Of a stretch of 64,000 nt of DNA, positions 18,742 through 27,201 are shown in pieces. The stretch is from Aeromonas molluscorum 848. Its GTDB lineage: Bacteria > Pseudomonadota > Gammaproteobacteria > Enterobacterales > Aeromonadaceae. Positions within the stretch are counted from its first letter, which is position 1. The number at the start of each line of letters is the position of its first letter. Below the pieces are notes generated by a model. It was not told the origin of the DNA. It ran no database searches and was given only the letters and a program-made list of their open reading frames with translations. The stretch is taken from contig NZ_AQGQ01000003.1 of NCBI RefSeq assembly GCF_000388115.1, positions 21,128 through 85,127 of the forward strand, read 5' to 3'. The translations under genes were made by a program, and so were the position numbers.

Positions 18742-19200
18742 TCAGGCCGCGCGGCTGCGGCTCATGGCGGTCAGGGACACCCCGAGAAACACCACATCCT
18801 TGAACAGGAAAAAATTGATCACGGGGACACCATCCACCCACTTCCAGACCCCGGGCAGGGTGAACAGGAAGCTCAAGGTCACCAGAAAGATAAGGCTGGC
18901 GGCGGCGCCCGCATAGAGACCAAGCGGGGGATAACGCAGGGAGAGCACCAGGCCAAGCGCCACCAGCAATTCCGCGATACCGATCAGGTTGGAGACTCCT
19001 TGCACCGACCAGATGCCATAGAGCCAGCTCATCAAGGGGTGGCTGGCCACCATGGGACGGATTGCCTGCGCCTCGGTCGGGGTGAACTTGAACACGCCGA
19101 TCCAGATCAGGGTCGCCACCACACCAAACAGCGCAACCAGATAACCCGCATCCGCCCGGGTCAGCGGGGCGGCGCGCGTCAACAAAGCGGCCCGGTTCAT
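18742..19200 (-). CDS. DUF417 (YkgB/RclC-like) membrane protein
   Basis: Inner-membrane protein of 152 residues with four hydrophobic segments (about 20-36, 65-86, 91-113, 125-145) and the DUF417 hallmark WIGVFKFTPTEAQAI followed by HPLMSWLYG. RclC of E. coli, part of the reactive-chlorine response, belongs to this family. It overlaps the upstream AhpD-like gene by four bases (ATGA). The RclR-like regulator two genes away supports a redox stress role, but rclA is not adjacent. Confidence 0.83.
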   Translation of the reverse strand: MNRAALLTRAAPLTRADAGYLVALFGVVATLIWIGVFKFTPTEAQAIRPMVASHPLMSWLYGIWSVQGVSNLIGIAELLVALGLVLSLRYPPLGLYAGAAASLIFLVTLSFLFTLPGVWKWVDGVPVINFFLFKDVVFLGVSLTAMSRSRAA

Positions 19201-19736
19201 GGCCTCACCGCCACGGCGGGGAAGTCTATCTCTGTGCCCGCCACATGATTGCTGTAGTTGGTGAGGGTGTTGAGGGCGACCTGACCCAGCACTTCAATGA
19301 GCAGCTCATCATCGACCCCGGCGACTCTGGCCTCTTGCAGCTGGGTATCATCGATGACACCGCGCTGGCGCACCACCAGGATTGCCAGGGTGATCAACGC
19401 CTGATCCAGCGGATTTTCAGCCTCACCCAGCCGCGCATCACGGATCTGCTCCGGGGAGAAACCAGCCTTCTTGGCACCCAGCACATGGGCACTCAGGCAA
19501 TATTGACAGGCATTGACCTGACCTATGGCCAAGGCCAGCAACTCCCGCTGACGGGCATCGAGCCGCCCTTGGCCCAGGGCCTCGGCGAAGGCCAGATAGG
19601 CTTTGAACACCGCAGGGGAGTGCGCCAGCGTGGAGAACAGATTGGGCACCATGCCGAGTTTACCCTTGATGGCAGTGAGCGTGTCGGCGGTGGCCGGCTT
19701 GGCCTCGGCGAGGGTCAGGGGATTGATACGTACCAT
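19197..19736 (-). CDS. AhpD-like (carboxymuconolactone decarboxylase family) protein
   Basis: The 179-residue protein carries the AhpD core with C77-x-x-C80 and H84 in NACQYCLSAH, the thiol pair used for peroxidase-linked disulfide reduction in AhpD. Flanking helices (DARQRELLALAIGQ) fit the family. AGGAAG precedes the ATG. It heads a two-gene operon with the DUF417 gene and is divergent from an RclR-like regulator, so its promoter is probably switched on by oxidants (inference). Confidence 0.85.
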   Translation of the reverse strand: MVRINPLTLAEAKPATADTLTAIKGKLGMVPNLFSTLAHSPAVFKAYLAFAEALGQGRLDARQRELLALAIGQVNACQYCLSAHVLGAKKAGFSPEQIRDARLGEAENPLDQALITLAILVVRQRGVIDDTQLQEARVAGVDDELLIEVLGQVALNTLTNYSNHVAGTEIDFPAVAVRP

Positions 19737-19849
19737 GAAAATCTTCCTCTCGTGTTAATGAACTAGCTGGTCAACGAGAGTGAGTATTTCAAAAAGCATG
19801 ATACGATTTATTACCAATAGTCCAAAAAAGATCACTCATCGTCTCAATC

Positions 19850-20689
19850 ATGGATTCCTTGTCGGCACTGCTTCATCAATATGCCCCCCGGGCGCAGATC
19901 TTCTACGCAGGCAGCCTGTGTGGCCGGGCCGACTATGAGGGCTCGGACGCTGGCGGTCATCTCCACCTGCTGCGGGCGGGCACGCTCAGACTACGCAGTG
20001 ATGGGGAGGTGCCGCTCATCCTCGTCGAGCCAAGCCTGATCTTGTTTCCCGGGGGCAGCAGCCACCGAATGCAGAGTCGGCTAGACTGCGATCTGGTCTG
20101 CGCCAACGTCCGCTTCGGGCGCACCAATGCCAATCCTCTGGTGGCAGCGCTGCCCCGTCGGCTCGTCATTCCTCTGGCCAGCGCCCCCGGCCTGGCTCCG
20201 GTGCTGGAACTGCTATTTCAGGAGGCGAGCCAGCCCGGCTATGGCCAGAGCCAGGCCCTGGATCGGCTGTTGGATCTGCTGCTCATTCTGGTACTGCGCC
20301 ATGTACTCGATGCCGGACTCTATCGCGGAGGTGTCTTGGCGGGACTGGCCGATGTCCGGCTGGGCAAGGCGATCATTGCCATGCAGCAACAACCTGAGCA
20401 CCCCTGGACGCTGCAAGGGCTGGCTGCGCTGGTGGGCATGTCCCGCGCCCGTTTCGCCGCCCACTTCCATCAGGTAATAGGCAAGACGCCACTGGTTTAT
20501 CTGACCGAGTGGCGGCTGGCCCTGGCCCAGCAGCGCCTTCTGACGGGGGAGCCCCTCAAGCTGGTTGCCCCCGGGGTAGGTTATGGCAGTACCGCCACCC
20601 TGACCCGAGCCTTCGCCAAGCAGTGCGGATTGACCCCCAGTCAATGGTTGCACCAGCAGAAAACCGCCGCAGAACCACCCCTTGATTGA
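19850..20689 (+). CDS. AraC-family regulator, RclR-like
   Basis: The protein (279 residues) has an N-terminal cupin domain and a C-terminal AraC DNA-binding domain (about 175-275: LAALVGMSRARFAAHF, then GYGSTATLTRAFAKQCGLTPSQW). Its start, MDSLSALLHQYAP, and the cysteine pattern follow E. coli RclR: C24 in SLCG and C84 in DLVCANVRF sit where RclR has its redox cysteines C21 and C89 (alignment by eye from memory). This suggests a thiol switch sensing hypochlorite or similar oxidants. It is divergent from the AhpD-like/DUF417 pair, its likely target. Confidence 0.82.
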   Translation: MDSLSALLHQYAPRAQIFYAGSLCGRADYEGSDAGGHLHLLRAGTLRLRSDGEVPLILVEPSLILFPGGSSHRMQSRLDCDLVCANVRFGRTNANPLVAALPRRLVIPLASAPGLAPVLELLFQEASQPGYGQSQALDRLLDLLLILVLRHVLDAGLYRGGVLAGLADVRLGKAIIAMQQQPEHPWTLQGLAALVGMSRARFAAHFHQVIGKTPLVYLTEWRLALAQQRLLTGEPLKLVAPGVGYGSTATLTRAFAKQCGLTPSQWLHQQKTAAEPPLD

Positions 20690-20727
20690 TGGCAGGCGAA
20701 CTCCTCCGCGCTGACGATCTCAATAAA

Positions 20728-20755
20728 AACGGCGACCTGAGGGTCGCCGTTGTTC
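20728..20755. terminator. Terminator between the AraC gene and cysQ
   Basis: Perfect 10-bp stem AACGGCGACC / GGTCGCCGTT with a TGAG loop and short T-rich end, between converging genes. Confidence 0.75.
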
Positions 20756-20774
20756 ATGCCGATGCAAGGTGCAG

Positions 20775-21593
20775 TTAGTCGCGGTGTAGCACTATCTGGG
20801 TCCAAGCCAGACGAGGATCCCCCATCACGATAAAGTCGGGATTGCCAAGGGACTCGGTCTCGTTATAGCTCAGCGGCTGCAGTGCCAGACTGAGAATACG
20901 CCCCCCAGCCGCCTCGACGATGCACTGAGCCGCTGCGGTGTCCCACTCGCCGGTAGGGCCGAGTCGCACATAACAGTCGGCCGCCCCCTCGGCCACCAGG
21001 CAGGATTTGAGGGAGCTGGAACCCAGCGGCACCAGATCATAGTGGATGGCGGGGTTGAGACGACGAGTCAGACTCACCTGCTGCTGACGGCGGCTGATGG
21101 CGATCACCAGGGAGCTGGGGAGATCATGTTCATGATGCTGGGCGCGAATGGGCTTGCTCTCGCCATTTGCCTCCTTGAAGGCACCATGACCACGCACCGC
21201 CCAGTAGAGCAGATCCGCCTCGGGGGCATAGATGACGCCGAGCACGGGCACATTGTCCCGCACCAGGGCTATCAGGGTGGCGAAGTCACCACTGCCGGCG
21301 ATAAATTCCCCCGTGCCATCCAGAGGATCCACCAGCCAATACTGCCGCCAGTTGGATCGCTGGCTGAAGGGGACATCCGCCGCCTCCTCGGTCAACACGG
21401 GGATATGGGGGGTGAGTGCCGCAAGCGCCTGCTTGAGGTAAGCATCCGCGGCGAGATCGGCACTGGTGACCGGGGTCGCATCCTCCTTCAGCTCGCGCTC
21501 AAACTGACCGCCTTGATAGATGTCGTGAAGGATACGCCCCGCTTCGCGGGCTATCTCCTTGACCCCGGGAACCCAGCTCAGTAGTTCCTGCAT
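20775..21593 (-). CDS. cysQ: 3'(2'),5'-bisphosphate nucleotidase
   Basis: Magnesium-dependent phosphatase that clears 3'-phosphoadenosine 5'-phosphate from sulfate assimilation. The inositol-monophosphatase fold signatures are present: LTEEAAD, LVDPLDGTGEF and WDTAAAQ. The usual K after DGT is G here. At 272 residues it is somewhat longer than E. coli CysQ (246), with a longer N-terminus and tail. It lies 34 bases after nudE and is likely co-transcribed, as in the nudE-cysQ neighbourhoods of other gammaproteobacteria. Confidence 0.93.
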   Translation of the reverse strand: MQELLSWVPGVKEIAREAGRILHDIYQGGQFERELKEDATPVTSADLAADAYLKQALAALTPHIPVLTEEAADVPFSQRSNWRQYWLVDPLDGTGEFIAGSGDFATLIALVRDNVPVLGVIYAPEADLLYWAVRGHGAFKEANGESKPIRAQHHEHDLPSSLVIAISRRQQQVSLTRRLNPAIHYDLVPLGSSSLKSCLVAEGAADCYVRLGPTGEWDTAAAQCIVEAAGGRILSLALQPLSYNETESLGNPDFIVMGDPRLAWTQIVLHRD

Positions 21594-21627
21594 CTTGTCA
21601 TCCTCTGTGTCACTCGCCGCTCTGGCT

Positions 21628-22188
21628 TTATTTTTCCTGCTCTGCCAACCACTTGATGGTCAACAGCAGGGCGCTGATGCTACGTGATTCGGTGAAGTCC
21701 TCCCGCTCGAGCAGTGCGTCGATGCGATTGAGGGGCCAGGGGATCACCTCCAGGGGCTCAGGCTCGTCACCGACCCGCTGCTCGGGGAAGAGATCCCGGG
21801 CCAGCAATATGTCCATCTTGCTGGCGAAATAGCCGGGGGCCAGGGAGACCTGCTTGAGGGGGATCAGGCTGTTGGCACCAAAGCCCGCCTCCTCCATCAA
21901 CTCGCGATTCCCCGCGGTCAGGGCATCCTCACCGGGATCGATCAGACCCTTGGGGAAGCCCAGCTCATAACTGTGGGTGCCAGCGGCATATTCGCGGATC
22001 AGCAGCAGGGTGTCTGCATCGAGCATGGGCACCACCATGACGGCGCCCCGGTTACCGCCCCGCATCCGCTCAAAAACTCGCTCCTCGCCGTTGGAAAACT
22101 TGAGGTGCAGGGATTCCACCTTGAACAGGCGGCTTTCGGCCACGATTTCAGCCTTGATGATGTCGGGTTTGCGCTTGTTGGGATCCAT
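21628..22188 (-). CDS. nudE: ADP compounds hydrolase NudE
   Basis: Nudix hydrolase acting on ADP-ribose, Ap3A and NADH. The Nudix box is complete (GLIDPGED...RELMEEAGF). The ATG at 22188 gives 186 residues, the E. coli length, and aligns without gaps at the N-terminus (MDPNKRKPDI against MSKSLQKPTI). An in-frame ATG eight codons upstream is less likely; neither has a strong ribosome site. Leads the cysQ operon and is divergent from yrfG. Confidence 0.94.
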   Translation of the reverse strand: MDPNKRKPDIIKAEIVAESRLFKVESLHLKFSNGEERVFERMRGGNRGAVMVVPMLDADTLLLIREYAAGTHSYELGFPKGLIDPGEDALTAGNRELMEEAGFGANSLIPLKQVSLAPGYFASKMDILLARDLFPEQRVGDEPEPLEVIPWPLNRIDALLEREDFTESRSISALLLTIKWLAEQEK

Positions 22189-22283
22189 AGCCGGGCCACT
22201 GGCGAGAGTCATGACTCAAGAGTAAACGAGTCGCAAGACGAACACCACGGGCCAAGGCCGGGAAAGCGACGCTAAAAATCCGT

Positions 22284-22289
22284 TATAAT
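22284..22289 (+). promoter_or_regulatory. -10 element for yrfG
   Basis: A perfect TATAAT lies 30 bases upstream of the yrfG ATG. No good -35 element is visible at 17 bp spacing. Confidence 0.5.
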
Positions 22290-22319
22290 GCCGCCCCCTT
22301 TTCAGCAGTGAGACAACCC

Positions 22320-22988
22320 ATGCCGACCCAGCTACCCTGGCACCAGATAGATACAGTCCTGCTCGACATGGATGGCACCCTGATCGATCTCCATTTTGAC
22401 AGTCATCTCTGGCAACAGCTGGTGCCCGAGCGTTACGCCGAGCGGCTCGAACTGCCGCTGGCCGAGGCCAAGGCGCGGATAGATACCTGCTATCACGCCG
22501 TCAGCGGCACCCTCGACTGGTACTGTGTGGACTACTGGAGCCAGACCCTGGGGCTGGATATTCGCGCCCTCAAGCAGGAGATCCTGGAGAAGATCCAGTG
22601 GCGACCCAACGCCATCCCCTTCCTGACCGAGTTGCGGGCGGCGGGCAAGCAGCTGGTGCTGTTTACCAATGCCCACCCCGCCAGCCTCTCGGTCAAGGAG
22701 GCCCGGCTCGGCCTCGCCAGTCATCTGGATCTGATGGTGAGCACCCACGAACTGGGCTGGTCGAAGGAGAGCCAGTACTGCTGGCAGGCGCTGGCCGAAC
22801 GGTTGGCATTCGATCCCGCTCGTACCCTGTTTGTCGATGACAGCGAGCGTATCTTGCAGGCAGCCGCCGACTTTGGCATCGGCTATCAGCTCGCCATCCA
22901 GAACCCGGACAGCCAGCAACGGCCACAGCAGATCATCCGCTTCCCGGCCATACATGACTACGCCGAGCTGCTGCCGCTGAGTCGTTGA
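22320..22988 (+). CDS. yrfG: GMP/IMP nucleotidase YrfG (HAD family)
   Basis: HAD phosphatase that dephosphorylates purine monophosphates. Motif I is LLDMDGTLID, motif II is LFTNAHP and motif IV is LFVDDSERIL; the conserved DWYCVDYWS segment identifies the YrfG subgroup. The ATG at 22320 gives 222 residues, the family size. The nudE/yrfG divergence matches the order around hslR-hslO-pckA in E. coli, although here those genes lie about 17 kb further on. Confidence 0.93.
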   Translation: MPTQLPWHQIDTVLLDMDGTLIDLHFDSHLWQQLVPERYAERLELPLAEAKARIDTCYHAVSGTLDWYCVDYWSQTLGLDIRALKQEILEKIQWRPNAIPFLTELRAAGKQLVLFTNAHPASLSVKEARLGLASHLDLMVSTHELGWSKESQYCWQALAERLAFDPARTLFVDDSERILQAAADFGIGYQLAIQNPDSQQRPQQIIRFPAIHDYAELLPLSR

Positions 22989-22996
22989 GCCGCCCA

Positions 22997-23027
22997 CGAC
23001 AACGCCCTCTCACGGAGGGCGTTGTCG
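22997..23027. terminator. Hairpin between yrfG and the RhtB gene
   Basis: Long stem with arms CGACAACGCCCTC and GAGGGCGTTGTCG around a TCACG loop, between converging genes. It has no T run, so it may be a weak or Rho-assisted terminator. Confidence 0.55.
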
Positions 23028-23029
23028 CA

Positions 23030-23641
23030 TCAGGTCAGCAGCCAGTAGAGGGCGATCCCCATCATTAGCAGAGAGGATATCCGCCCCAGCAGATCCCCCC
23101 GCCCCTGGGTCTGCAGCAGCCGATCCGCTCTCTGCCCACCGTAGGCGTAGAGCAGCAGGTTGACGCATTCGATCAGGATAATGAGGGTGACGAACAGCAG
23201 GGTCTGCAACCCGGCAGAGAGGGCCGGGCTGATGAAGGGCGGCAGCAGGGTCATCATGAAGAGCCAGGATTTGGGATTGGATATGGCCACGGTAAAACCC
23301 CGCAGCAGCAGACTCAGGCGCCCGCTATCCACCTGACTGGTCGCCGCCTTCTGCCCGCCGCCGCGCCAGCCAGTGATCCCCATCCACAGCAGGTAGAGAG
23401 CCCCCAGATACTTGAAACCCTGTAGCAGCGCCGGTTGCTCGGCCAGCACCCGGGTGTAGCCGAGCAGGGCAGTGAGGGCGATCAGCCCCACCCCGGCCAG
23501 CTCGCCCCCGATCACCCAGAGGGTGCGGCGCACTCCCAGGCTGGCGCCGAAGCTCATGGCCAACATCATGCACAGTCCGGGTGAGACGGAGATGAGAAAG
23601 AAAGTGGGGATGAACATCAGCAACAGGGTCCATTCGCTCAT
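23030..23641 (-). CDS. LysE/RhtB-family exporter
   Basis: Inner-membrane amino-acid exporter family protein, 203 residues with six hydrophobic helices. The N-terminal SPGLCMMLAMSFGASLGVRRTL and the SNPKSWLFM motif in the third quarter are typical of RhtB proteins. AGGGGGC precedes the ATG. It begins nine bases after the OYE gene, so the two form an operon. Substrate unknown. Confidence 0.87.
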   Translation of the reverse strand: MSEWTLLLMFIPTFFLISVSPGLCMMLAMSFGASLGVRRTLWVIGGELAGVGLIALTALLGYTRVLAEQPALLQGFKYLGALYLLWMGITGWRGGGQKAATSQVDSGRLSLLLRGFTVAISNPKSWLFMMTLLPPFISPALSAGLQTLLFVTLIILIECVNLLLYAYGGQRADRLLQTQGRGDLLGRISSLLMMGIALYWLLT

Positions 23642-23650
23642 GATGCCCCC

Positions 23651-24757
23651 TTATGCTGCATCATGCGGGGCCAGTACACCCATGCCAGCAAGGTAGCCGA
23701 GCGCGCTCGCCGTGAAACCGACCTCCTCGAGCCGTGTCGCCGTAAACGGGGCCTGGAGCAGAGGCAAGCCGCGGCTCACCTTGGTCATCCAGTCCGGGTT
23801 ACCGAGGGCCGCCGTGCCTACCGCCACCAGGTCGGCGCCGCCAGCCAAAGCCAGCTGGGCTGAGGTGGCATCGCGAATACTGCCTGCCACCATGAGCGGC
23901 ACTCGTCCCGCCAGCCCGGCCTGCACCGCCCCCAGCAGCGATCCTCCGTCCGGATCCCCATTCACCGCCTTGAAGCTGTCCCCCATGGAGAAGTGCAGGT
24001 AGTCGATCTCCTCGTCTGCCAGCAAGTGCGCCACCGCCAGCTGATGGGGCAACTCGATACCCTGAATATGGGCATAGCTCTCGGGGGAGAGACGCACCCC
24101 GACCAGGAAGGCACGCGGCAGGCTGGCGCGAATGCCCCTGATAATCTCGACCAGGATCCGCGCCCGGTTGGGCAGAGTGCCTCCCCAGCGATCGGTGCGT
24201 TGGTTGTGCAGCGGATTGAGGAAATTGCAGAGCAGGAAGTTGTGGGCCGCGTGCAGCTCGACCCCGTGCAGACCGGCGGCCTGGGCCCGCTCGGCGGCGC
24301 GCACGAAGGCCTCGACAACGGCCAGGATCCCCTCCTCGGTCAGCGCCCTGACCCCGCGTGGATAGCGCCCGCCTGGTGCAACTTCGCCGGGGCCCACCGG
24401 AGCCCCCTCGTTGAGTTCGGGCAGGGCACGCACTCCGCCATGGTGCAGTTGCACCACAGCCAGCGTCCCCGCCTGCGTGACGCGGGTGGCAAGGGTGGTG
24501 AAGGCCTGCTGCTGGGCATCGGTCATCAGGGCCGGTTGTCCGGCCCAGCAACGTCCGCCGGGTTGCACCTGGGTGGCGGCGGCGATGAGCAGGCCGAAGC
24601 CGCCGCGGGCGCAGCGCACCAACCAGTCGAGCTCGGCCTGGCCGGGATCTCCCCCGGCGCCGCTCATGTTGTGGGTCAGGGGGGCCAGCACGGCACGGTT
24701 CTTGAGCCACAGGCCGGCCCGTTCGAAGTGGAAGCTGTCGTTCAGCGCCTTGTTCAT
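23651..24757 (-). CDS. NADH:flavin oxidoreductase, Old Yellow Enzyme family
   Basis: FMN-dependent ene-reductase type protein, 368 residues, TIM barrel. Recognised from the N-terminal NRAVLAPLTHNMS, the active-site stretch HAAHNFLLCNFLNP, the following NQRTDRWGG and the C-terminal phosphate-binding ADLVAVGTAAL. The histidine pair usual in OYE catalysis appears as H-x-x-H-N. It is followed by an RhtB exporter and divergent from a LysR regulator, suggesting a small inducible detoxification or metabolite-handling unit (inference). Confidence 0.9.
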   Translation of the reverse strand: MNKALNDSFHFERAGLWLKNRAVLAPLTHNMSGAGGDPGQAELDWLVRCARGGFGLLIAAATQVQPGGRCWAGQPALMTDAQQQAFTTLATRVTQAGTLAVVQLHHGGVRALPELNEGAPVGPGEVAPGGRYPRGVRALTEEGILAVVEAFVRAAERAQAAGLHGVELHAAHNFLLCNFLNPLHNQRTDRWGGTLPNRARILVEIIRGIRASLPRAFLVGVRLSPESYAHIQGIELPHQLAVAHLLADEEIDYLHFSMGDSFKAVNGDPDGGSLLGAVQAGLAGRVPLMVAGSIRDATSAQLALAGGADLVAVGTAALGNPDWMTKVSRGLPLLQAPFTATRLEEVGFTASALGYLAGMGVLAPHDAA

Positions 24758-24793
24758 TGCCTTCTCCTAGGATCGCAATCGGATGGCTGCCAC

Positions 24794-24818
24794 TATATCC
24801 CCCCACCTTTGGGATATA
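24794..24818. promoter_or_regulatory. Inverted repeat in the OYE/LysR divergent promoter
   Basis: Perfect 8-bp arms TATATCCC / GGGATATA with a 9-bp spacer. The right arm runs into GATATAAT, a likely -10 for the plus-strand LysR gene, so the LysR protein may repress itself here. Confidence 0.55.
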
Positions 24819-24873
24819 ATCCATTTCAAAAGAAACACATTCATTCCCAACAAGACACAATAAGTGAGTCCCC

Positions 24874-25779
24874 ATGAGCAACCACAAGCTCGACACCCTC
24901 TACCTGATGCGCCTGCTGATCGCCATCGTCCGCTGTGGCTCTTTCGCCGCCGCCGCCACCCACCTTGGTATCACCCCAAGCAAGGCCTCCAAGGATCTTC
25001 GCCACCTCGAGCAGCACCTCGGTAGCGAACTGCTGAGCCGCACCACACGCCGGGTGCAACTAACCGACGCAGGCGAGCTCGCCTACCGCCAGGCCGACCA
25101 GATGATCGCCCTGCACGAGCAGTTGCTGGATGGCCTGCAACGCCGCCGCTCGGCCCTGTGCGGCGAGCTGCGCATCACGGCGCCGGATCTCTGGGGCGAG
25201 GTGGTGCTGACCCCGGTGCTACTGCGCTTTCGAGCCAGCCATCCGGAGGTGCGCCTCATCGCCGACTTCAGCAATCACCCCGCCGACCTGCTGCGCGACA
25301 ACCTGCACGTGGCGTTTCGCAGCACCGAGCTGAGCGCCGAACCCTACCTGGCGCGCCCTATCGGTCCGGACGAGCTGGTGCTGTGCGCAAGTGCCGCCTA
25401 CCTGGAGGCCCACCCGCCCCTGGCCACTCCTCAGGGTCTGCACCAGCACAGCCTCATCACCCGCAGCCAGGAGTACAGCCGCCACGAGCGCTGGACCCTG
25501 CTGGATCAGGGGCGCGAGATCCCCCTCGAGGTGGTGGGTGAACTTGCCTTCAGCAGCAAGAGGGCGATCCACGAGGCGATGCGCCAGGGCCTGGGGATCG
25601 CCCGTCTTCCCCGCTACTTGCTGGCGGGCGAGCTGGCCGATGGGACGGTGCGCGAGGTACTGCCCGCCTACCGCCCCAAGGGGTCCCACTTCTACGCCCT
25701 CTACACCCAGCGCCGGGCCGAGTCTGCCCTGGTCGGCCACTTCCTCGACTACGTCATCGGCGAGCTGACCGCCTCATGA
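24874..25779 (+). CDS. LysR-family regulator
   Basis: LysR protein (301 residues) with an N-terminal helix-turn-helix ([28 protein letters not shown]) and an effector domain resembling the LysR group that controls oxidoreductases. Divergent from the OYE-RhtB operon, its probable target. Its last six bases overlap the end of tyrS on the other strand: TCATGA contains both stop codons. There is no terminator between these converging genes. Confidence 0.9.
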   Translation: MSNHKLDTLYLMRLLIAIVRCGSFAAAATHLGITPSKASKDLRHLEQHLGSELLSRTTRRVQLTDAGELAYRQADQMIALHEQLLDGLQRRRSALCGELRITAPDLWGEVVLTPVLLRFRASHPEVRLIADFSNHPADLLRDNLHVAFRSTELSAEPYLARPIGPDELVLCASAAYLEAHPPLATPQGLHQHSLITRSQEYSRHERWTLLDQGREIPLEVVGELAFSSKRAIHEAMRQGLGIARLPRYLLAGELADGTVREVLPAYRPKGSHFYALYTQRRAESALVGHFLDYVIGELTAS

Positions 25780-27039
25780 GCAGATCACCAGCTGGTACTG
25801 CTTCTTACCCCGGCGCAGCAGCAGGTAGCGGCCAAACAGCCGCTCGCCTGCGCTCAGCCGCTCATCTCGTTTGAGCACGCCATTGAGGCTGATGGCCCCC
25901 GCCGCCAGCAGCTCGCGGGCGATGCGCCTGGAATTCGCCAGACCGCACTCCACCAGCAGGGTCACCAGATCCGTTTCACCCTCGCTGCGGCTGCTCGGCA
26001 TGCCATCTTGCGCCAGCTGGGCGAGATCGCTCTCGCCGAGGCGAGCCACGTCGCCGCGAAACAGCAGCTCACCGATGCGTTGCACCGCCGCCAGCGCCCT
26101 CTTGCCATGCACCAGTTCGGTCAGCTCGTTTGCCAACACCTGCTGGGCCTGCTTGCGCCCCTGCCGCTGGGCATCTTCCGCCTCCAGTGCATCAATCTCG
26201 CTCAGCGACATAAAGCTGTAGTAGCGCAGGAAGTGGTAGACATCCTCGTCCGCGGTGCCGAGCCAGAACTGATGGAAGGCGTAGGGCGAGGTGAGCGCAG
26301 GATCGAGCCAGATTGCGCCGCCTTCGGTCTTGCCGAACTTGGTGCCGTCCGCCTTGGTGATAAGGGGCAGGGTCATGCCATGGACCTGGGTCTGATGGAG
26401 GCGGCGGGTCAGATCCATGCCACTGGTGATATTGCCCCACTGGTCGTTGCCGCCAATCTGCAGGGTGCAGCCGAGCCGCTGGTTGAGCACCGCAAAATCG
26501 TAGGATTGCAGCAGGGCGTAGGAGAACTCGGTGAAGGAGATGCCCTGATCCGGGCGGGCGAGGCGCTGGCGTACCGATTCACGGGCCAGCATGGCGTTGA
26601 CCGAGAAGTGCTTGCCGATATCCCGCAAAAAATCGAGGGCGGACATCTGCCCCATCCAGTCGCCATTGTTGACCAGTTGCGGTGCCGACAGGCCCTCATC
26701 GGCCGGCAGCAGCGCCCTGATCTGGGCCGACAGGCTGGCCACCCAACCCTGCACGGTATCGGCACTGTTGAGGCTGCGCTCGGTTGCTTTGAAGCTGGGA
26801 TCGCCGATAAGGCCGGTTGCCCCGCCCACCAGTGCCACTGGGGTATGACCCGCCAGCTGGAAGCGGCGCAGCATCAAGAGTGGCACCAGATGACCGATAT
26901 GCAGGCTGCCGGCGGTGGGATCGAACCCGCAGTAGAGGGTGCGCGCCGTGGCGAGGTGGGAGGCCAGGGCCGCCGGATCGGAATGCTGGGCCACCAGGCC
27001 GCGCTCGGTCAGCTCATCAAGCAGGTGGGGGTTGATCAT
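25774..27039 (-). CDS. tyrS: Tyrosyl-tRNA synthetase
   Basis: Class I synthetase charging tRNA-Tyr. HIGH is at residues 47-50 and the KMSKS equivalent is KFGKT, as in E. coli TyrS. The C-terminal S4-like RNA-binding domain (about 355-421) is present. Length 421 against 424 in E. coli. GGAGA precedes the ATG. Single gene; its 3' end overlaps the converging LysR gene by six bases. Confidence 0.97.
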   Translation of the reverse strand: MINPHLLDELTERGLVAQHSDPAALASHLATARTLYCGFDPTAGSLHIGHLVPLLMLRRFQLAGHTPVALVGGATGLIGDPSFKATERSLNSADTVQGWVASLSAQIRALLPADEGLSAPQLVNNGDWMGQMSALDFLRDIGKHFSVNAMLARESVRQRLARPDQGISFTEFSYALLQSYDFAVLNQRLGCTLQIGGNDQWGNITSGMDLTRRLHQTQVHGMTLPLITKADGTKFGKTEGGAIWLDPALTSPYAFHQFWLGTADEDVYHFLRYYSFMSLSEIDALEAEDAQRQGRKQAQQVLANELTELVHGKRALAAVQRIGELLFRGDVARLGESDLAQLAQDGMPSSRSEGETDLVTLLVECGLANSRRIARELLAAGAISLNGVLKRDERLSAGERLFGRYLLLRRGKKQYQLVICS

Positions 27040-27101
27040 GGGGGTTCTCCAACAGCAGGGGGAAAAGCCGTCATCCTCGCCGTTCTGGCCGATGGCGAAT
27101 A

Positions 27102-27167
27102 TGTCCCCTAAGGGACAGTTTTGTCACTCTCGTGCTAGCATCCCGCCATAGTGGGGAGCAGCTCCCC
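27102..27167. promoter_or_regulatory. Two inverted repeats between tyrS and the LuxR gene
   Basis: TGTCCC-CTAA-GGGACA (27102-27117) and GGGGAGC-A-GCTCCCC (27153-27167) are both perfect. TGCTAGCAT (27133-27141) between them looks like an extended -10 for the plus-strand gene. One or both repeats may be regulator sites; the second would also form a hairpin in the transcript leader. Confidence 0.45.
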
Positions 27168-27201
27168 TCCACCGGGAACCCACCACCATGACTCAACGAC
27201 C

